This document shows positions 46,231-55,707 of a DNA stretch of 64,000 bases, piece after piece; the stretch's first letter is position 1; each line of letters starts with the position of its first letter. A program made the translations under genes and the position numbers. This DNA comes from Sphingopyxis sp. LK2115 (GTDB lineage: Bacteria; Pseudomonadota; Alphaproteobacteria; Sphingomonadales; Sphingomonadaceae). The notes under the pieces were generated by a model that was not told the DNA's origin, did not search any database, and saw only the letters and a program-made list of their open reading frames with translations. The DNA lies in assembly GCF_014595975.1 (NCBI RefSeq), contig NZ_JABWGQ010000051.1, positions 60,383 to 124,382 of the forward strand, in the 5' to 3' direction.

Positions 46231-46336
46231 GCGGACCCTTTGTTGCCGTCTGTCACAAAAGCGCCAGCCGGATGTCATCGAGCTGTCATAGAAGCAAAGA
46301 TGCGCAAGCGAAAGGGCGCTGCGTTCGGGGCGCCGC

Positions 46337-46843
46337 TCAGTCGCGCCAGGGGCCGATTTCACCCACCTCGCCGATGGTGCGGAACCGCACCGCGCCGTCG
46401 ACCCACGCGACCTCCCACATCGGCGCGGGCCGGGCCCATTCGCCGATCACGAACAGCGGCAGCTTGTTGGCGGCAACGAACGCCAGATCGTCGGCGGTCG
46501 GGCCGGGGACGATCGTTTCGGATCGCTGGTGCAGCCGCACCACCGCGAGCGTTCCGTCGGGCGGTGCGGGAAGCGATTGGCGCACGGGAAAGCCCAGGCT
46601 GGCGGCAACCACCGGATAGCCCTTGTCGTCGCGCGCGATCAGCAGCACCTTGTCGGCGGTGGGCCAGGGGCCGCTGACCGGCCGCCCGGCGACCTTGCGT
46701 CCGGCAATTGCGGCGAACTCGCGCAGGTCGGTATCAGCGATCGGTGCGGGACGCGCGATTGGATCTGCCACCGGCGCCGCGGCGGGATCGGCGGACAGCG
46801 CCGCGACGAACAGCAAGGCAGCGATCAATGCGCGTCGCCCCAA
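46337..46843 (-). CDS. Exported hypothetical protein overlapping polA
   Basis: Up to 168 aa. Signal-like start (LIAALLFVAALSADPAAA). The mature part has VVRLHQRSETIVPGPTADDL and LPLFVIGEWARPAPMWEVAW, which resembles JAB/DUF4329-type folds, weakly. Only TTG starts exist: one at 46,843 overlapping polA by 19 bases, or one forming a TTGA overlap with the polA stop (46,828), which I prefer as a coupled start. Function unknown. Confidence 0.65.
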   Translation of the reverse strand: MGRRALIAALLFVAALSADPAAAPVADPIARPAPIADTDLREFAAIAGRKVAGRPVSGPWPTADKVLLIARDDKGYPVVAASLGFPVRQSLPAPPDGTLAVVRLHQRSETIVPGPTADDLAFVAANKLPLFVIGEWARPAPMWEVAWVDGAVRFRTIGEVGEIGPWRD

Positions 46844-49635
46844 CTCTTGCCGGTGCCGATCTCGACCTCCAGGGGGACCGACAATTTGAGCGCCGGCTCG
46901 GCGGCGCCCATCATCACCGCGCGGATGATCTCGCCCGCGGCCGCGGCCTTGTCCGCCGGCGCCTCGAACACCAGTTCGTCATGGACCTGGAGCAGCATCT
47001 TCACATCGGCCAGGCCCGCATCCGCCAGCGCGCGCGGCATCCGCGCCATCGCGCGTTTGATCAGGTCGGCGCTCGTGCCCTGGATCGGCGCGTTGATCGC
47101 GGCGCGTTCGCTGCCCGCGCGTTCATTCTGGTTCGCCGCCTTGATGCGTGGAAACCATGTCTTTCGGCCGAACAGTGTCTCGGTATAGCCGCGCGCCCGC
47201 GCGGTTTCGAGCGTGTCGGTGATATAGTCCGAAATGCCGGGGAAACGCTCGAAATAGCGCGCGATCAGCGCCTGCGCCTCGTCGGGGGTGATTTCGAGGC
47301 GGCTGGCGAGGCCCCAGCGTGAAATGCCATAGAGGATCGAGAAATTGACCGTCTTGGCCTTGCCGCGCGTGTCGCGGTTGACCTCGCCGAACAGTTCGAT
47401 CGCGGTCGCCGCGTGAATGTCGTCCCCGCGGGCAAAGGCCTCTTTCAGTTCGGGCACGTCGGCCATATGCGCCGCCAAACGCAGCTCGATCTGGCTATAG
47501 TCGGCAGCGATCAGCACATGGCCGGGCGCGGCGATAAAGGCGTCGCGGATCTGGCGGCCGACCTCGGTGCGGATCGGGATGTTCTGCAAATTGGGGTCGG
47601 TCGACGACAGCCGCCCCGTCTGCGCGCCGACGAGGCTGTAGCTGGTGTGGACGCGCCCGGTTGTCGCATTGATCTGTTCCTGCAAGGCGTCGGTATAGGT
47701 CGATTTCAGCTTGGAAAGCTGGCGCCATTCCAAAATCTTGCGCGCAATCGGCACCCCGTCGCGTTCGAGCCGTTCGAGTTCGTTCTGGTCGGTCGACCAG
47801 TCGCCCGACTTGCCCTTGCGCCCGCCTTTGAGGCCGAGTTTATCGAACAGGATTTCGCCAAGCTGCTTCGGGCTGCCGATCGCGAAGGGCTGGCCCGCAA
47901 GGGCGTGGATGTCGCCCTCGATGCGCAGCATCTCGTTCGCAAACTCGCCCGACAGCTTTGCCAGATAGTCGCGGTCGACCATGATGCCTGCGCGTTCCAT
48001 GCCTTCGACGACGGCCGCCAGGGGCCGGTCGACCATCTCGTACACGCGCGTCCCGCCCTCGATCGGCAGGCGAAGCTTGAGCAGCTTCCAGAGGCGCCAC
48101 GCGACCTCGGCATCCTCGGCGGCATAGTGGGTCGCGCGATCAAGCGGCACTTCGGCGAAGCTGATCTGCGACTTGCCGGTGCCGCACACTTCCTTAAACG
48201 ACAGGCAGACATGATCGAGGTGGAGCTTCGCCAGCTCGTCAAGCCCATGCTGATGCTTGCCCGCGTCGAGCGCAAAGCTCATCAGCAGCGTGTCGTCATA
48301 GGGCGCGATGGTGATGCCGTGCTGCGCCAGCACGCCTATGTCATATTTGAGGTTGTGCCCGACCTTGAGCACCGCATCGTCGGCAAAGAGCGCGCCGAGC
48401 CGCGCCAGCGCGTCACCCGTCGCGATCTGTTCGGGTTTTTCGGCAAACATGTCGGTGCCGCCATGGCCAAGCGGGATGTAACAGGCCTTGCCCGGTCCCG
48501 TCGCCAGGCTGACCCCGACGAGCGTTCCGGTGACGCTGTCGAGGCTGGCGGTTTCGGTATCGACCGCGACGACATGCGCCGCGCGCGCGTCGGCGATCCA
48601 GCGGTCGAGCGCCTCCACCGTCGTCACCGTTTCATAGCGCGCTCGGTCGATCGGGGGCATCGCGGGCAGGGCGGGCGTGGACGGCGCAGCGGCGGGTGCG
48701 ACGGGCGCCGCGCCCGCGCGCGGCAGCGTCGGCGGCCCCGCGGGCGCGGTGCCAAGGTCGAGCTTTGCCGACAGCGAGCGGAACCCATGTTCGTCGAGGA
48801 AGCGTTTGAGCGGTTCGGGCGGGATCGCGCCGAGTTTGAGATCGTCGAGCGGGTCGGGAAGCGGGCAATCGCGCTTCAGGTCGACCAGGATGCGCGACAG
48901 TTCGGCCATCGCGCGATGTTCGATCAGATTTTCGCGCAGCTTGCCGGGCTTCATCGTTTCGGCGCCATCGAGCGCGGCGGTCAGATTGCCATATTCCTGG
49001 ATCAGCCTGGTCGCCGTTTTGGGGCCGACGCCGCGCACGCCGGGGACATTGTCGACGCTGTCGCCCATCAGCGCGAGCACGTCGCCGACCAGATCGGGGG
49101 TGACGCCGAACTTCTCTTTCACCGCGTCGATCCCCATCCGCACATTCTTCATCGTGTCGAGCATGTCGACGTGCGGGCCATCGGCGGGCTCGCGGATCAA
49201 TTGCATCAGATCCTTGTCCGACGACACGATGGTGACGTCCCATCCGTTGCGCACCGCGGCCTCGGCATAGGAAGCGATCAGGTCGTCGGCCTCATACCCC
49301 TCCATCTCGATGCATGGCAGCGAAAAGGCGCGTGTGGCATCGCGGATCAGCGGGAATTGCGGGACCAGATCCTCGGGCGGGTCGGGGCGGTTCGCCTTAT
49401 ATTGATCGTAAATCGCGTTGCGGAACGACTGGCTCGAATGGTCGAGGATGACCGCCAGATGCGTCGGCCCGTCGGCGTCGTGCAGATCCTTGGCCAGCTT
49501 CCACAGCATCGTCGTATAACCATAGACCGCGCCGACAGGCACCCCCTGCGGATTGGTGAGCGGCGGCAAGCGGTGATAGGCGCGGAAGATGTAGCTGGAG
49601 CCATCGACCAGATAGAGATGATTCTTCTCGGACAT
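46825..49635 (-). CDS. polA: DNA polymerase I
   Basis: 936 aa, complete: 5'-3' nuclease domain (YLVDGSSYIFRAYH ... VTIVSSDKDLMQLI), a 3'-5' exonuclease-type domain (VAVDTETASLDSVTGTLVGV; KVGHNLKYDIGVL), and the family A polymerase with motif A HVLIADYSQIELRLAAHM, motif B RGKAKTVNFSILYG and motif C LLQVHDELVFEA. Acts in Okazaki fragment processing and excision repair. The proofreading Asp/Glu pair DTET is retained. Confidence 0.97.
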   Translation of the reverse strand: MSEKNHLYLVDGSSYIFRAYHRLPPLTNPQGVPVGAVYGYTTMLWKLAKDLHDADGPTHLAVILDHSSQSFRNAIYDQYKANRPDPPEDLVPQFPLIRDATRAFSLPCIEMEGYEADDLIASYAEAAVRNGWDVTIVSSDKDLMQLIREPADGPHVDMLDTMKNVRMGIDAVKEKFGVTPDLVGDVLALMGDSVDNVPGVRGVGPKTATRLIQEYGNLTAALDGAETMKPGKLRENLIEHRAMAELSRILVDLKRDCPLPDPLDDLKLGAIPPEPLKRFLDEHGFRSLSAKLDLGTAPAGPPTLPRAGAAPVAPAAAPSTPALPAMPPIDRARYETVTTVEALDRWIADARAAHVVAVDTETASLDSVTGTLVGVSLATGPGKACYIPLGHGGTDMFAEKPEQIATGDALARLGALFADDAVLKVGHNLKYDIGVLAQHGITIAPYDDTLLMSFALDAGKHQHGLDELAKLHLDHVCLSFKEVCGTGKSQISFAEVPLDRATHYAAEDAEVAWRLWKLLKLRLPIEGGTRVYEMVDRPLAAVVEGMERAGIMVDRDYLAKLSGEFANEMLRIEGDIHALAGQPFAIGSPKQLGEILFDKLGLKGGRKGKSGDWSTDQNELERLERDGVPIARKILEWRQLSKLKSTYTDALQEQINATTGRVHTSYSLVGAQTGRLSSTDPNLQNIPIRTEVGRQIRDAFIAAPGHVLIAADYSQIELRLAAHMADVPELKEAFARGDDIHAATAIELFGEVNRDTRGKAKTVNFSILYGISRWGLASRLEITPDEAQALIARYFERFPGISDYITDTLETARARGYTETLFGRKTWFPRIKAANQNERAGSERAAINAPIQGTSADLIKRAMARMPRALADAGLADVKMLLQVHDELVFEAPADKAAAAGEIIRAVMMGAAEPALKLSVPLEVEIGTGKSWGDAH

Positions 49636-49693
49636 GGCGGGCGGTGTAGCAGTGGTGATGCGGGCGGCCTAGCGCGATGTTCCCGCTTTCTTC

Positions 49694-50158
49694 CTATCCG
49701 CCGCGCGGTCGCGGCGGCAGGTCGAAGTGCAGCACTTCCTCGCGCACGCCAAGCTTGGTGTAGAGCGCGATTGCGGGCGGGTCGACATGGTCGGCCTGCA
49801 CGAACACCGCCCACGCGCCGGTGTCGGCGGCGATGTGTTGAAGCTCTGCGATCAGCGCGGTGGCGATGCCGCGGCGGCGAAACCGCGCGTCGACCGCAAG
49901 GTCGTAAAGATAGATTTCGCTGCGCGCCGCCTCCAGCTTGGGCAGTTCATAGGCAGTGAGGCCGCCGACGATGCGGCCCTCCACCTCGGCGACGAGCAGG
50001 ATGATCGCATCCTTGTCGAGCTGGCGTGTAAGCCAGGCATCGTCGGGGGTATCGCGGCGATAGGTTTGCGGGTCGTCGAATGCGTCGGCATAGAGCGCGT
50101 TAAGGTCGCGCAGGGCGGCGATGTCCCCGGAGCCAAGACGACGGATCGCGACGCTCAT
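49694..50158 (-). CDS. AAC(3)-I-like GNAT acetyltransferase
   Basis: 154 aa. GNAT fold with acetyl-CoA loop [10 protein letters not shown]. The stretches [18 protein letters not shown] and [18 protein letters not shown] match the AAC(3)-I aminoglycoside 3-N-acetyltransferases found on integrons nearly word for word, and the length is the same (about 154). It overlaps purT by four bases (ATGA) inside ordinary chromosomal DNA. Aminoglycoside acetylation is plausible but not shown. Confidence 0.85.
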   Translation of the reverse strand: MSVAIRRLGSGDIAALRDLNALYADAFDDPQTYRRDTPDDAWLTRQLDKDAIILLVAEVEGRIVGGLTAYELPKLEAARSEIYLYDLAVDARFRRRGIATALIAELQHIAADTGAWAVFVQADHVDPPAIALYTKLGVREEVLHFDLPPRPRGG

Positions 50159-51333
50159 CGGTAATCGATCGCCAGCTTGCCCGCCGCCGCGACGGCGGCC
50201 GCGCGCGCCTCGTCGGTCGTGCCGCCCGCGACCTTTGCCAGCGCCACGCCCATGCGGCGATAGGGCCGCGTCACGGGCTTGCCAAAGATGCGCGCGTCGA
50301 CAGACGTCGCGGCATCGGGCGGCGTCAGCGCATCGGCGAGGCCGGTGATCGCGAAGTCGCTCGCGTCGCGGTCGGCGAGCAGCACCGCGCTGGCACTTGC
50401 GTGCGACACCTCGATCGCGGGGACGGGCAGGCCCAGGATCGCGCGCGCGTGCAGGTCGAACTCCGACAGGGCTTGCGAGATCAGCGTCACCATGCCCGTG
50501 TCGTGCGGGCGCGGGCTGAGTTCAGAAAAGATGACTTCGTCGCCCTTCACGAAAAACTCGACACCGAAAATGCCGTAACCGCCAAGCGCATCGACGACCT
50601 TGGTGGCCATTTCCTCGGCCGTCGCCAGCGCGGCGACCGACATCGCCGCGGGCTGCCAGCTTTCGCGATAGTCGCCGTGTTCCTGCCGGTGCCCGATCGG
50701 CGGGCAGAAGGTCACGCCACCCCTGTGCCGCACGGTGAGCAAGGTGATCTCATAATCGAAATCGACGAATGCCTCGGCAATCAGGCGCAGGCGATCGCCG
50801 CGCATCCCGGCGGCGGCATAATCCCATGCGGCGTCGATGCCGCTTGCATCCCTGACCGTGCTCTGCCCCTTGCCCGACGACGACATGACGGGCTTCACCA
50901 CCAGCGGAAAGCCGATGCGCGCCGCCGCGGCGGCCAGTTCCTCGCGCGTCTCGGCATATTCGAAAATCGAGGTCTTGAGTCCCAGCTCGCGGGCGGCGAG
51001 ATCGCGGATCGCATCGCGGTTCATCGTCAACTGCGCCGCGCGCGCCGAGGGAACGACGTGAAAGCCTTCGGCCTCGACCTCGGCCAGGATTTCGGTGCGG
51101 ATCGCCTCGACTTCGGGCACGATATGGTCGGGGCGGTGCCGTTCGATCGCGGCGCGCAGCGCATCGCCGTCGAGCATGGAGAACACTTCATATTCGTCGG
51201 CGACCTGCATCGCCGGGGCACCTTCATAGCTGTCGCACGCGACGACATGACAGCCGAGCCGCTTGGCCGAAATCACGAACTCGCGCCCCAGCTCGCCCGA
51301 ACCGAGGAGGAGGATTTTTGCGGTGGGGGTCAT
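50155..51333 (-). CDS. purT: Formate-dependent phosphoribosylglycinamide formyltransferase 2
   Basis: 392 aa ATP-grasp enzyme. N-terminal [23 protein letters not shown]-binding [18 protein letters not shown], metal site [20 protein letters not shown] and [14 protein letters not shown] match PurT. Makes formyl-GAR from GAR, formate and ATP in purine synthesis. Coupled to the acetyltransferase by ATGA. Confidence 0.95.
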   Translation of the reverse strand: MTPTAKILLLGSGELGREFVISAKRLGCHVVACDSYEGAPAMQVADEYEVFSMLDGDALRAAIERHRPDHIVPEVEAIRTEILAEVEAEGFHVVPSARAAQLTMNRDAIRDLAARELGLKTSIFEYAETREELAAAAARIGFPLVVKPVMSSSGKGQSTVRDASGIDAAWDYAAAGMRGDRLRLIAEAFVDFDYEITLLTVRHRGGVTFCPPIGHRQEHGDYRESWQPAAMSVAALATAEEMATKVVDALGGYGIFGVEFFVKGDEVIFSELSPRPHDTGMVTLISQALSEFDLHARAILGLPVPAIEVSHASASAVLLADRDASDFAITGLADALTPPDAATSVDARIFGKPVTRPYRRMGVALAKVAGGTTDEARAAAVAAAGKLAIDYR

Positions 51334-51480
51334 TTTTGGCGCTCCGTTGCCCGTCCGAACACCGTCAGCCTCTAGTCAGCCCGTCGCCGGTTTGCCAGCG
51401 GCCAAATGGCTTCGCAGCGCGGGCCATATTGTGATACTCTGGCCGCAACCACCCTGGTGAATGCTGCGGGAGGGTCGATA

Positions 51481-51774
51481 ATGACGGACGATTGGCGAGT
51501 GGACGACCTGGCGCTGTGCATCAGTCGGCACGAGCGCTATCCGCCCGAGGTTCGCCCCGGCGCGGTCTTCATGGTGCGCGCGGTGATTGCCGATATGCCT
51601 GACCTCGCCGGCGGCGCGGCGGGGACCGCGCTCAACTTTCGCGGCGTCCGCGAACTCGGCCCGCGCGCCGCCTATTGTGCACGGCGGTTCCGCAAGATCA
51701 CCCCCGGCGCGCCCGACCGTTTCGATGCCGAAGTGATCGACCTGATGACCGATGCGGGTCGGATGGGTCGTTAA
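51481..51774 (+). CDS. Small protein of unknown function
   Basis: 97 aa, start at MTDDWRVDDLALCIS, preceded by gggagggtcgata. Contains RHERYPPEVRPGAVFMVRAV and LGPRAAYCARRFRKITPGAP; no signal or membrane segment. A short beta-rich cytoplasmic protein is likely. Codon use normal. No function proposed. Confidence 0.72.
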   Translation: MTDDWRVDDLALCISRHERYPPEVRPGAVFMVRAVIADMPDLAGGAAGTALNFRGVRELGPRAAYCARRFRKITPGAPDRFDAEVIDLMTDAGRMGR

Positions 51775-51874
51775 TCGCCCTTTTTGCGCCAAACCGGCTC
51801 TTTGATCGATTCAGCCGATAAGTGTGCCCGGAAATTTGGGGTTGAGTGCTGCCGCCGCTCGGCATAGCTGGCCC

Positions 51875-51892
51875 CTGCAAATTATTTTGCAG
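51875..51892. promoter_or_regulatory. Palindrome upstream of ahpC
   Basis: ctgcaaa, a 4-base spacer (ttat), then tttgcag: perfect 7-bp arms 36 bases before the ahpC start. Could be a regulator site or an mRNA leader stem. It does not match the OxyR spacing, so the binding protein is unknown. Confidence 0.45.
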
Positions 51893-51928
51893 TGCAGCAA
51901 TCAGCAGCAGATAAAGGAAATCTCTCCC

Positions 51929-52492
51929 ATGGGTATCATCGGAAGCTCGATCAAGCCGTTCAACGCCACTTCATATCATCAGGGCAAGTTCGTCCCCGTG
52001 ACGGACGCCGATGTGAAGGGCAAATGGGCGGTGTTCTTTTTCTATCCGGCCGACTTCACCTTCGTCTGCCCGACCGAGCTGGAAGATCTCGCCGATCAGT
52101 ATGAAACGCTGCAGGGCCTTGGCGTCGAAGTCTATGCCGTGTCGACCGACACGCATTTCAGCCACAAGGCGTGGCACGACAGCTCGCCGGCGATCGGCAA
52201 GATCAACTATCACATGCTGGGCGACCAGAATCATGTGCTTGCCAACAATTTCGGCGTGTTGCGCGAAGATTCGGGCCTTGCCGACCGCGCGACCTTTGTC
52301 GTCGATCCCGACGGCGTGATCCAGGTGATGGAAATCACCTGCGAGGGCGTCGGCCGCAATGCCGAGGAACTGGTCCGCAAGATCAAGGCCGCGGTCTATG
52401 TCCGCGCCAACCCCGGCCAGGTCTGCCCGGCGAAGTGGGAAGAGGGCGCCGAAACGCTCGCGCCCTCGATCGAACTCGTCGGCAAGATCTAA
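51929..52492 (+). CDS. ahpC: Alkyl hydroperoxide reductase subunit C (peroxiredoxin)
   Basis: 187 aa, typical 2-Cys peroxiredoxin. Peroxidatic Cys in [15 protein letters not shown] and resolving Cys in [13 protein letters not shown]. Reduces H2O2 and organic peroxides; recycled by AhpF. RBS aaaggaa. ahpF follows after about 140 bases with a strong hairpin between them. Confidence 0.97.
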   Translation: MGIIGSSIKPFNATSYHQGKFVPVTDADVKGKWAVFFFYPADFTFVCPTELEDLADQYETLQGLGVEVYAVSTDTHFSHKAWHDSSPAIGKINYHMLGDQNHVLANNFGVLREDSGLADRATFVVDPDGVIQVMEITCEGVGRNAEELVRKIKAAVYVRANPGQVCPAKWEEGAETLAPSIELVGKI

Positions 52493-52518
52493 GCCGGTTC
52501 AACCCGAAATAAAATGGT

Positions 52519-52600
52519 GTGCCCCCGCGAAAGCGGGGGCCCATCCCCGGACGGAGCGATATGGCACCAACCGGTGATGGATCCCCGTTTTCGCGGGGAT
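52519..52600. repeat. Paired hairpins in the ahpC-ahpF spacer
   Basis: First stem gcccccgc/gcgggggc (52521-52528 with 52533-52540) closed by a gaaa tetraloop. Second stem atccccg/cggggat (52581-52587 with 52594-52600). The outer ends are also complementary in type, giving a composite inverted element of a kind common in alphaproteobacterial intergenic DNA. It may limit readthrough from ahpC into ahpF and keep AhpC in excess. Confidence 0.65.
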
Positions 52601-52633
52601 GCACAGACATCCTATTGCCTTCAGGATTCCCCC

Positions 52634-54196
52634 ATGCCGTTTCTCGATGCGAATACGACCGCCCAGCTCAAGGCCTATCTGGGCAATCTGCGCCGTCCGA
52701 TCGAGCTGGTCGCAAGCCTCGATGCCTCGCCCAAGTCGGTCGAGATGCGCAGCCTTGTCGAAGAGGTCGCGGCGCAGTCGGACCTCGTGACCGCGCGCTT
52801 CGACGGCGACGATGTGCGGAGGCCCTCCTTTGCGATCCGCGGCGATGAAGGCCGCGCCGAAGCCGTGTTCGCCGGCCTGCCGATGGGACATGAGTTCACT
52901 TCGCTGATCCTTGCCTTGCTCCACGTCGGTGGCCACCCGCCCAGGGAAGACGCCGACCTGCTCGATGCGGTGCGTGCACTGGAAGGCGATTTCACCTTTG
53001 AAACCTTCTTCTCGCTGTCGTGCCAGAATTGCCCCGACGTCGTGCAGGCGCTCAACATCATGGCGGCGCTCAATCCGAATGTCCGCCACACCGCGATCGA
53101 CGGCGCGCTGTTCCAGGACGAGGTCGAGCGGCGTCAGGTGATGGCGGTCCCCGCCGTGTTCCTGAACGGCGAACCCTTTGGACAGGGCCGCATGGATTTG
53201 GCGCAGATCGTCGCGAAGCTCGACACGGGCGCGACTGAGCGCGCGGCCGCAAAGATCGCTACAAAGGAGCCCTTCGACGTGCTCGTGGTCGGTGGCGGGC
53301 CCGGCGGCGCCGCGGCCGCGATTTACGCAGCGCGAAAGGGCATCCGCACCGGCATGGTCGCCGAACGCTTCGGCGGGCAGGTGCTCGATACGCTGGGGAT
53401 CGAAAATTTCGTCTCGGTCCAGCGCACCGAAGGCCCCAAGCTCGCGGCGCAACTGGAAGCACATGTGAAGGATTATGACGTCGACGTGATGAACGTGCAG
53501 GAAGCCGTCGCATTGATTCCCGGCGGGGCGAGCGGGCTGCACGAAGTGAAGCTCAAGAGCGGCGCGAGCGTCAAGGGCAAGACCGTCATCCTGTCGACCG
53601 GCGCGCGCTGGCGCCAGATGGGTGTCCCCGGCGAGGCCGAATATCGGGGCAGGGGCGTCGCCTATTGCCCGCACTGCGATGGCCCGCTGTTCAAGGGCAA
53701 GCGCGTCGCGGTGATCGGCGGCGGCAATTCGGGCGTCGAGGCGGCGATCGACCTGGCGGGGCTTGCCCGGCATGTGACCTTGATCGAGTATGACGCCCAG
53801 CTGCGCGCTGATGCGGTGCTCCAGACCAAGCTTGGCAGCCTGCCCAACGTCACGGTTGTCACCTCGGCGCTCACCACGGAAGTGCTCGGCAACGGCGAAA
53901 AGGTCGTCGGTCTGCGCTATCGCGACCGCAACAGGGATGAGGAGCATCTCGTCGAGCTCGAAGGCATTTTTGTCCAGATCGGCCTTATCCCCAACACCGA
54001 ATGGCTTGGCGATGCGGTGGCGCTCAGCGATCGCGGCGAGATCGAGGTCGACGGGCGCGGCGCGACGAGCCAGCCCGGCATCTTCGCCGCCGGCGACGTG
54101 ACGACGGTGCCCTACAAGCAGATCGTCATCGCGATGGGCGAGGGGTCGAAGGCGTCGCTATCGGCCTTCGACCATCTGATCCGCGCGAGCGGCTAG
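52634..54196 (+). CDS. ahpF: Alkyl hydroperoxide reductase subunit F
   Basis: 520 aa. N-terminal thioredoxin-like double domain with CQNC in [15 protein letters not shown], then an FAD domain ([20 protein letters not shown]), the redox disulfide in [18 protein letters not shown] domain [20 protein letters not shown] and [17 protein letters not shown]. Passes electrons from NADH to AhpC. Start at [13 protein letters not shown]. Confidence 0.96.
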   Translation: MPFLDANTTAQLKAYLGNLRRPIELVASLDASPKSVEMRSLVEEVAAQSDLVTARFDGDDVRRPSFAIRGDEGRAEAVFAGLPMGHEFTSLILALLHVGGHPPREDADLLDAVRALEGDFTFETFFSLSCQNCPDVVQALNIMAALNPNVRHTAIDGALFQDEVERRQVMAVPAVFLNGEPFGQGRMDLAQIVAKLDTGATERAAAKIATKEPFDVLVVGGGPGGAAAAIYAARKGIRTGMVAERFGGQVLDTLGIENFVSVQRTEGPKLAAQLEAHVKDYDVDVMNVQEAVALIPGGASGLHEVKLKSGASVKGKTVILSTGARWRQMGVPGEAEYRGRGVAYCPHCDGPLFKGKRVAVIGGGNSGVEAAIDLAGLARHVTLIEYDAQLRADAVLQTKLGSLPNVTVVTSALTTEVLGNGEKVVGLRYRDRNRDEEHLVELEGIFVQIGLIPNTEWLGDAVALSDRGEIEVDGRGATSQPGIFAAGDVTTVPYKQIVIAMGEGSKASLSAFDHLIRASG

Positions 54197-54253
54197 GAAC
54201 CGATCGGGCCGATCATCACGATCGACAGGCGAGCACCCCGCGCAATTCCGTTC

Positions 54254-54325
54254 GTGTCGAGCGAAGTCGAGCACCGGTCGGCGCTGCACAAGGCCGAAGG
54301 GCATCTCGACTTCGCTCGATACGAC
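54254..54325. repeat. Inverted pair of the TCGAGCGAAGTCGAG repeat
   Basis: tcgagcgaagtcgag (54257-54271) and its exact reverse complement ctcgacttcgctcga (54305-54319), 33 bases apart, between ahpF and the convergent GFA-family gene. Single or degraded copies occur at 5,838, 28,295, 41,049 and 45,496. Confidence 0.75.
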
Positions 54326-54346
54326 CGGGTCAGGAACCTTTCCTGT

Positions 54347-54832
54347 TCATCCTTCGGGCCACGCCTCGGTATCATGGTCGGGATGCTGGTGGTTGCTCGC
54401 CCTTATCGCGCCGACATGGGCGGCCATCGTCTCTTCGGTCGTGCCCTCGGCGGGGATGGCAAGCACCTCGAACCAGGGTAGCCGGGCTTCGAGGCCGAAC
54501 TGATATTTCGGCGCGAACCGCGACGGGTCGTCGAACGATCCGGTGGTCAGGTTGATATGCTTGCTTTCGTGATAATCATAGGCCAGCGGCGTCCCGCAAT
54601 TGCGGCAGAAACCACGCGCCGCCTTGTCGGAACTGCCGAACCACGCGGGATGCCCGCGCGTCCAGCGAATCGCGTCGCGCGGCACGCCGATCAAAGCGAT
54701 GAAGAAATTGCCCGCCGCCTTCTGGCACATGCGGCAATGGCAGATGTGCGAGGTGTCGAGCACCGCGCTGACATGATAGCGCACCGCGCCGCACTGACAG
54801 CCGCCAGACGCCTGAGTTTCAATCCGGTCCAT
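54347..54832 (-). CDS. GFA-family zinc protein
   Basis: 161 aa. Zinc-binding cysteines in GGCQCGAVRYHV, HICHCRMCQKAAG and GFCRNCGTPLAY are those of the GFA (glutathione-dependent formaldehyde-activating enzyme-like) family. Actual activity of most members is unknown; a role in formaldehyde adduct handling is only by family name. Single gene. Confidence 0.88.
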   Translation of the reverse strand: MDRIETQASGGCQCGAVRYHVSAVLDTSHICHCRMCQKAAGNFFIALIGVPRDAIRWTRGHPAWFGSSDKAARGFCRNCGTPLAYDYHESKHINLTTGSFDDPSRFAPKYQFGLEARLPWFEVLAIPAEGTTEETMAAHVGAIRASNHQHPDHDTEAWPEG

Positions 54833-54885
54833 GGCCGAAAGCTATCAGCGGCGGCGCGCCCCCGCAACCACGCCGCCGCATGGCG

Positions 54886-54963
54886 TCACGATCCGCGGCG
54901 CGCGATCGCCTCCGCCGATGGGCCGACGCCGATCTTTTTGCCCAGCTTGTCGCGGCGGCCCAT
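54886..54963 (-). CDS. Possible 25-residue small protein
   Basis: A short basic frame, MGRRDKLGKKIGVGPSAEAI then ARRGS stop. Third positions are nearly all G or C, as in real genes here, and an in-frame stop lies just upstream, so it is a self-contained frame. No RBS of note. It could be a small gene or the remnant of a longer one. Confidence 0.35.
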   Translation of the reverse strand: MGRRDKLGKKIGVGPSAEAIARRGS

Positions 54964-55068
54964 TTTGAAGCCGATTTACGTCGCCGGGCCGCGCTCGCCG
55001 AAAAATGTGGAAAAGCACCGTTACCGACCTGCTTGGCAAGCGTTGCTGCCGGTCCGCGGCCCGTCGCG

Positions 55069-55416
55069 TCACCCGTTATGGAACCGGTATCCAACCCCCG
55101 CTTCCGTCAGGATCAGCCGCGGCTCACCAGAATCAGGTTCCAGCTTCTGGCGAAGCTGGCTGACAAACACCCGCAAATACTGAACATCATGCGCATGCGC
55201 GGGTCCCCAGACGGCGGTCAGCAACTGGCGATGCGTGAGCACCTTCCCCGGCGCCGACGCCAGTTGCGCCAGCAGGTCATACTCGCGGGGGCTGAGCTTG
55301 ACGGCTTCGCCATCGCGCACCACCCGCCGGTGTTCAAGGTCGATCTCGACCCCTGCTACGGACAAACGCAGTTGCGGGGTGTCGCGCAACAACCGGTGCC
55401 GCAGCGAGACCCTCAG
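55069..55416 (-). pseudogene. KdpE-like response regulator, DNA-binding half only
   Basis: The frame gives LRVSLRHRLL, then VEIDLEHRRVVRDGEAVKLS, PREYDLLAQLA, APGKVLTHRQLLTAVWGPAH and DVQYLRVFVSQLRQKLEPD with RLILTEAGVGYRFHNG: an OmpR/PhoB winged helix of the KdpE type, complete to its C-terminus. The whole receiver domain (about 115 residues) is missing; upstream of LRVSLRH the sequence is unrelated. kdpFABCD genes are absent. Marks the left edge of the mosaic island. Confidence 0.8.
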
Positions 55417-55707
55417 CCCGTTCTTCTCAATACAGTCCTGCCGGACGCTCGTTCCTGGGTGCATTGCCTGTCGAATCGTCTGGGACCCTTTAGGTAAGGG
55501 TTATATTGATAATCGACACTCGACAAGGTGAGTCGGGACGGTACCCACAGCCTCCCGCGACCGACGCTACCGGCAGCAAGATGGTGGCGACTACCTGATC
55601 CCAACGATGCAGCTCCGGTCCGGACTGGGAGACCCCGGCCCCGAGAGATTCGAGCTGCACGTGAAAAGCGATGACGCCGAGGAGAGAGAATTGAAGCTTG
55701 GCCGTCG
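55417..55707. other. Junction DNA between kdpE fragment and island
   Basis: About 290 bases without a recognised gene. On the + strand a frame (about 55,522-55,738) reads RRYRQQDGGDYLIPTMQLRS and continues to GPERFELHVKSDDAEERELK; it is protein-like but has no start after the preceding stop and runs into the protease gene's 3' end. It may be another gene remnant. A small dyad, accctttaggtaagggt, lies at about 55,487-55,503. Confidence 0.4.

Noticed and set aside
49699..49718. Hairpin ccgccgcg/cgcggcgg at the end of the acetyltransferase gene
   Set aside because: Lies inside the last codons and encodes the normal C-terminus; no T-run, so not called a terminator.
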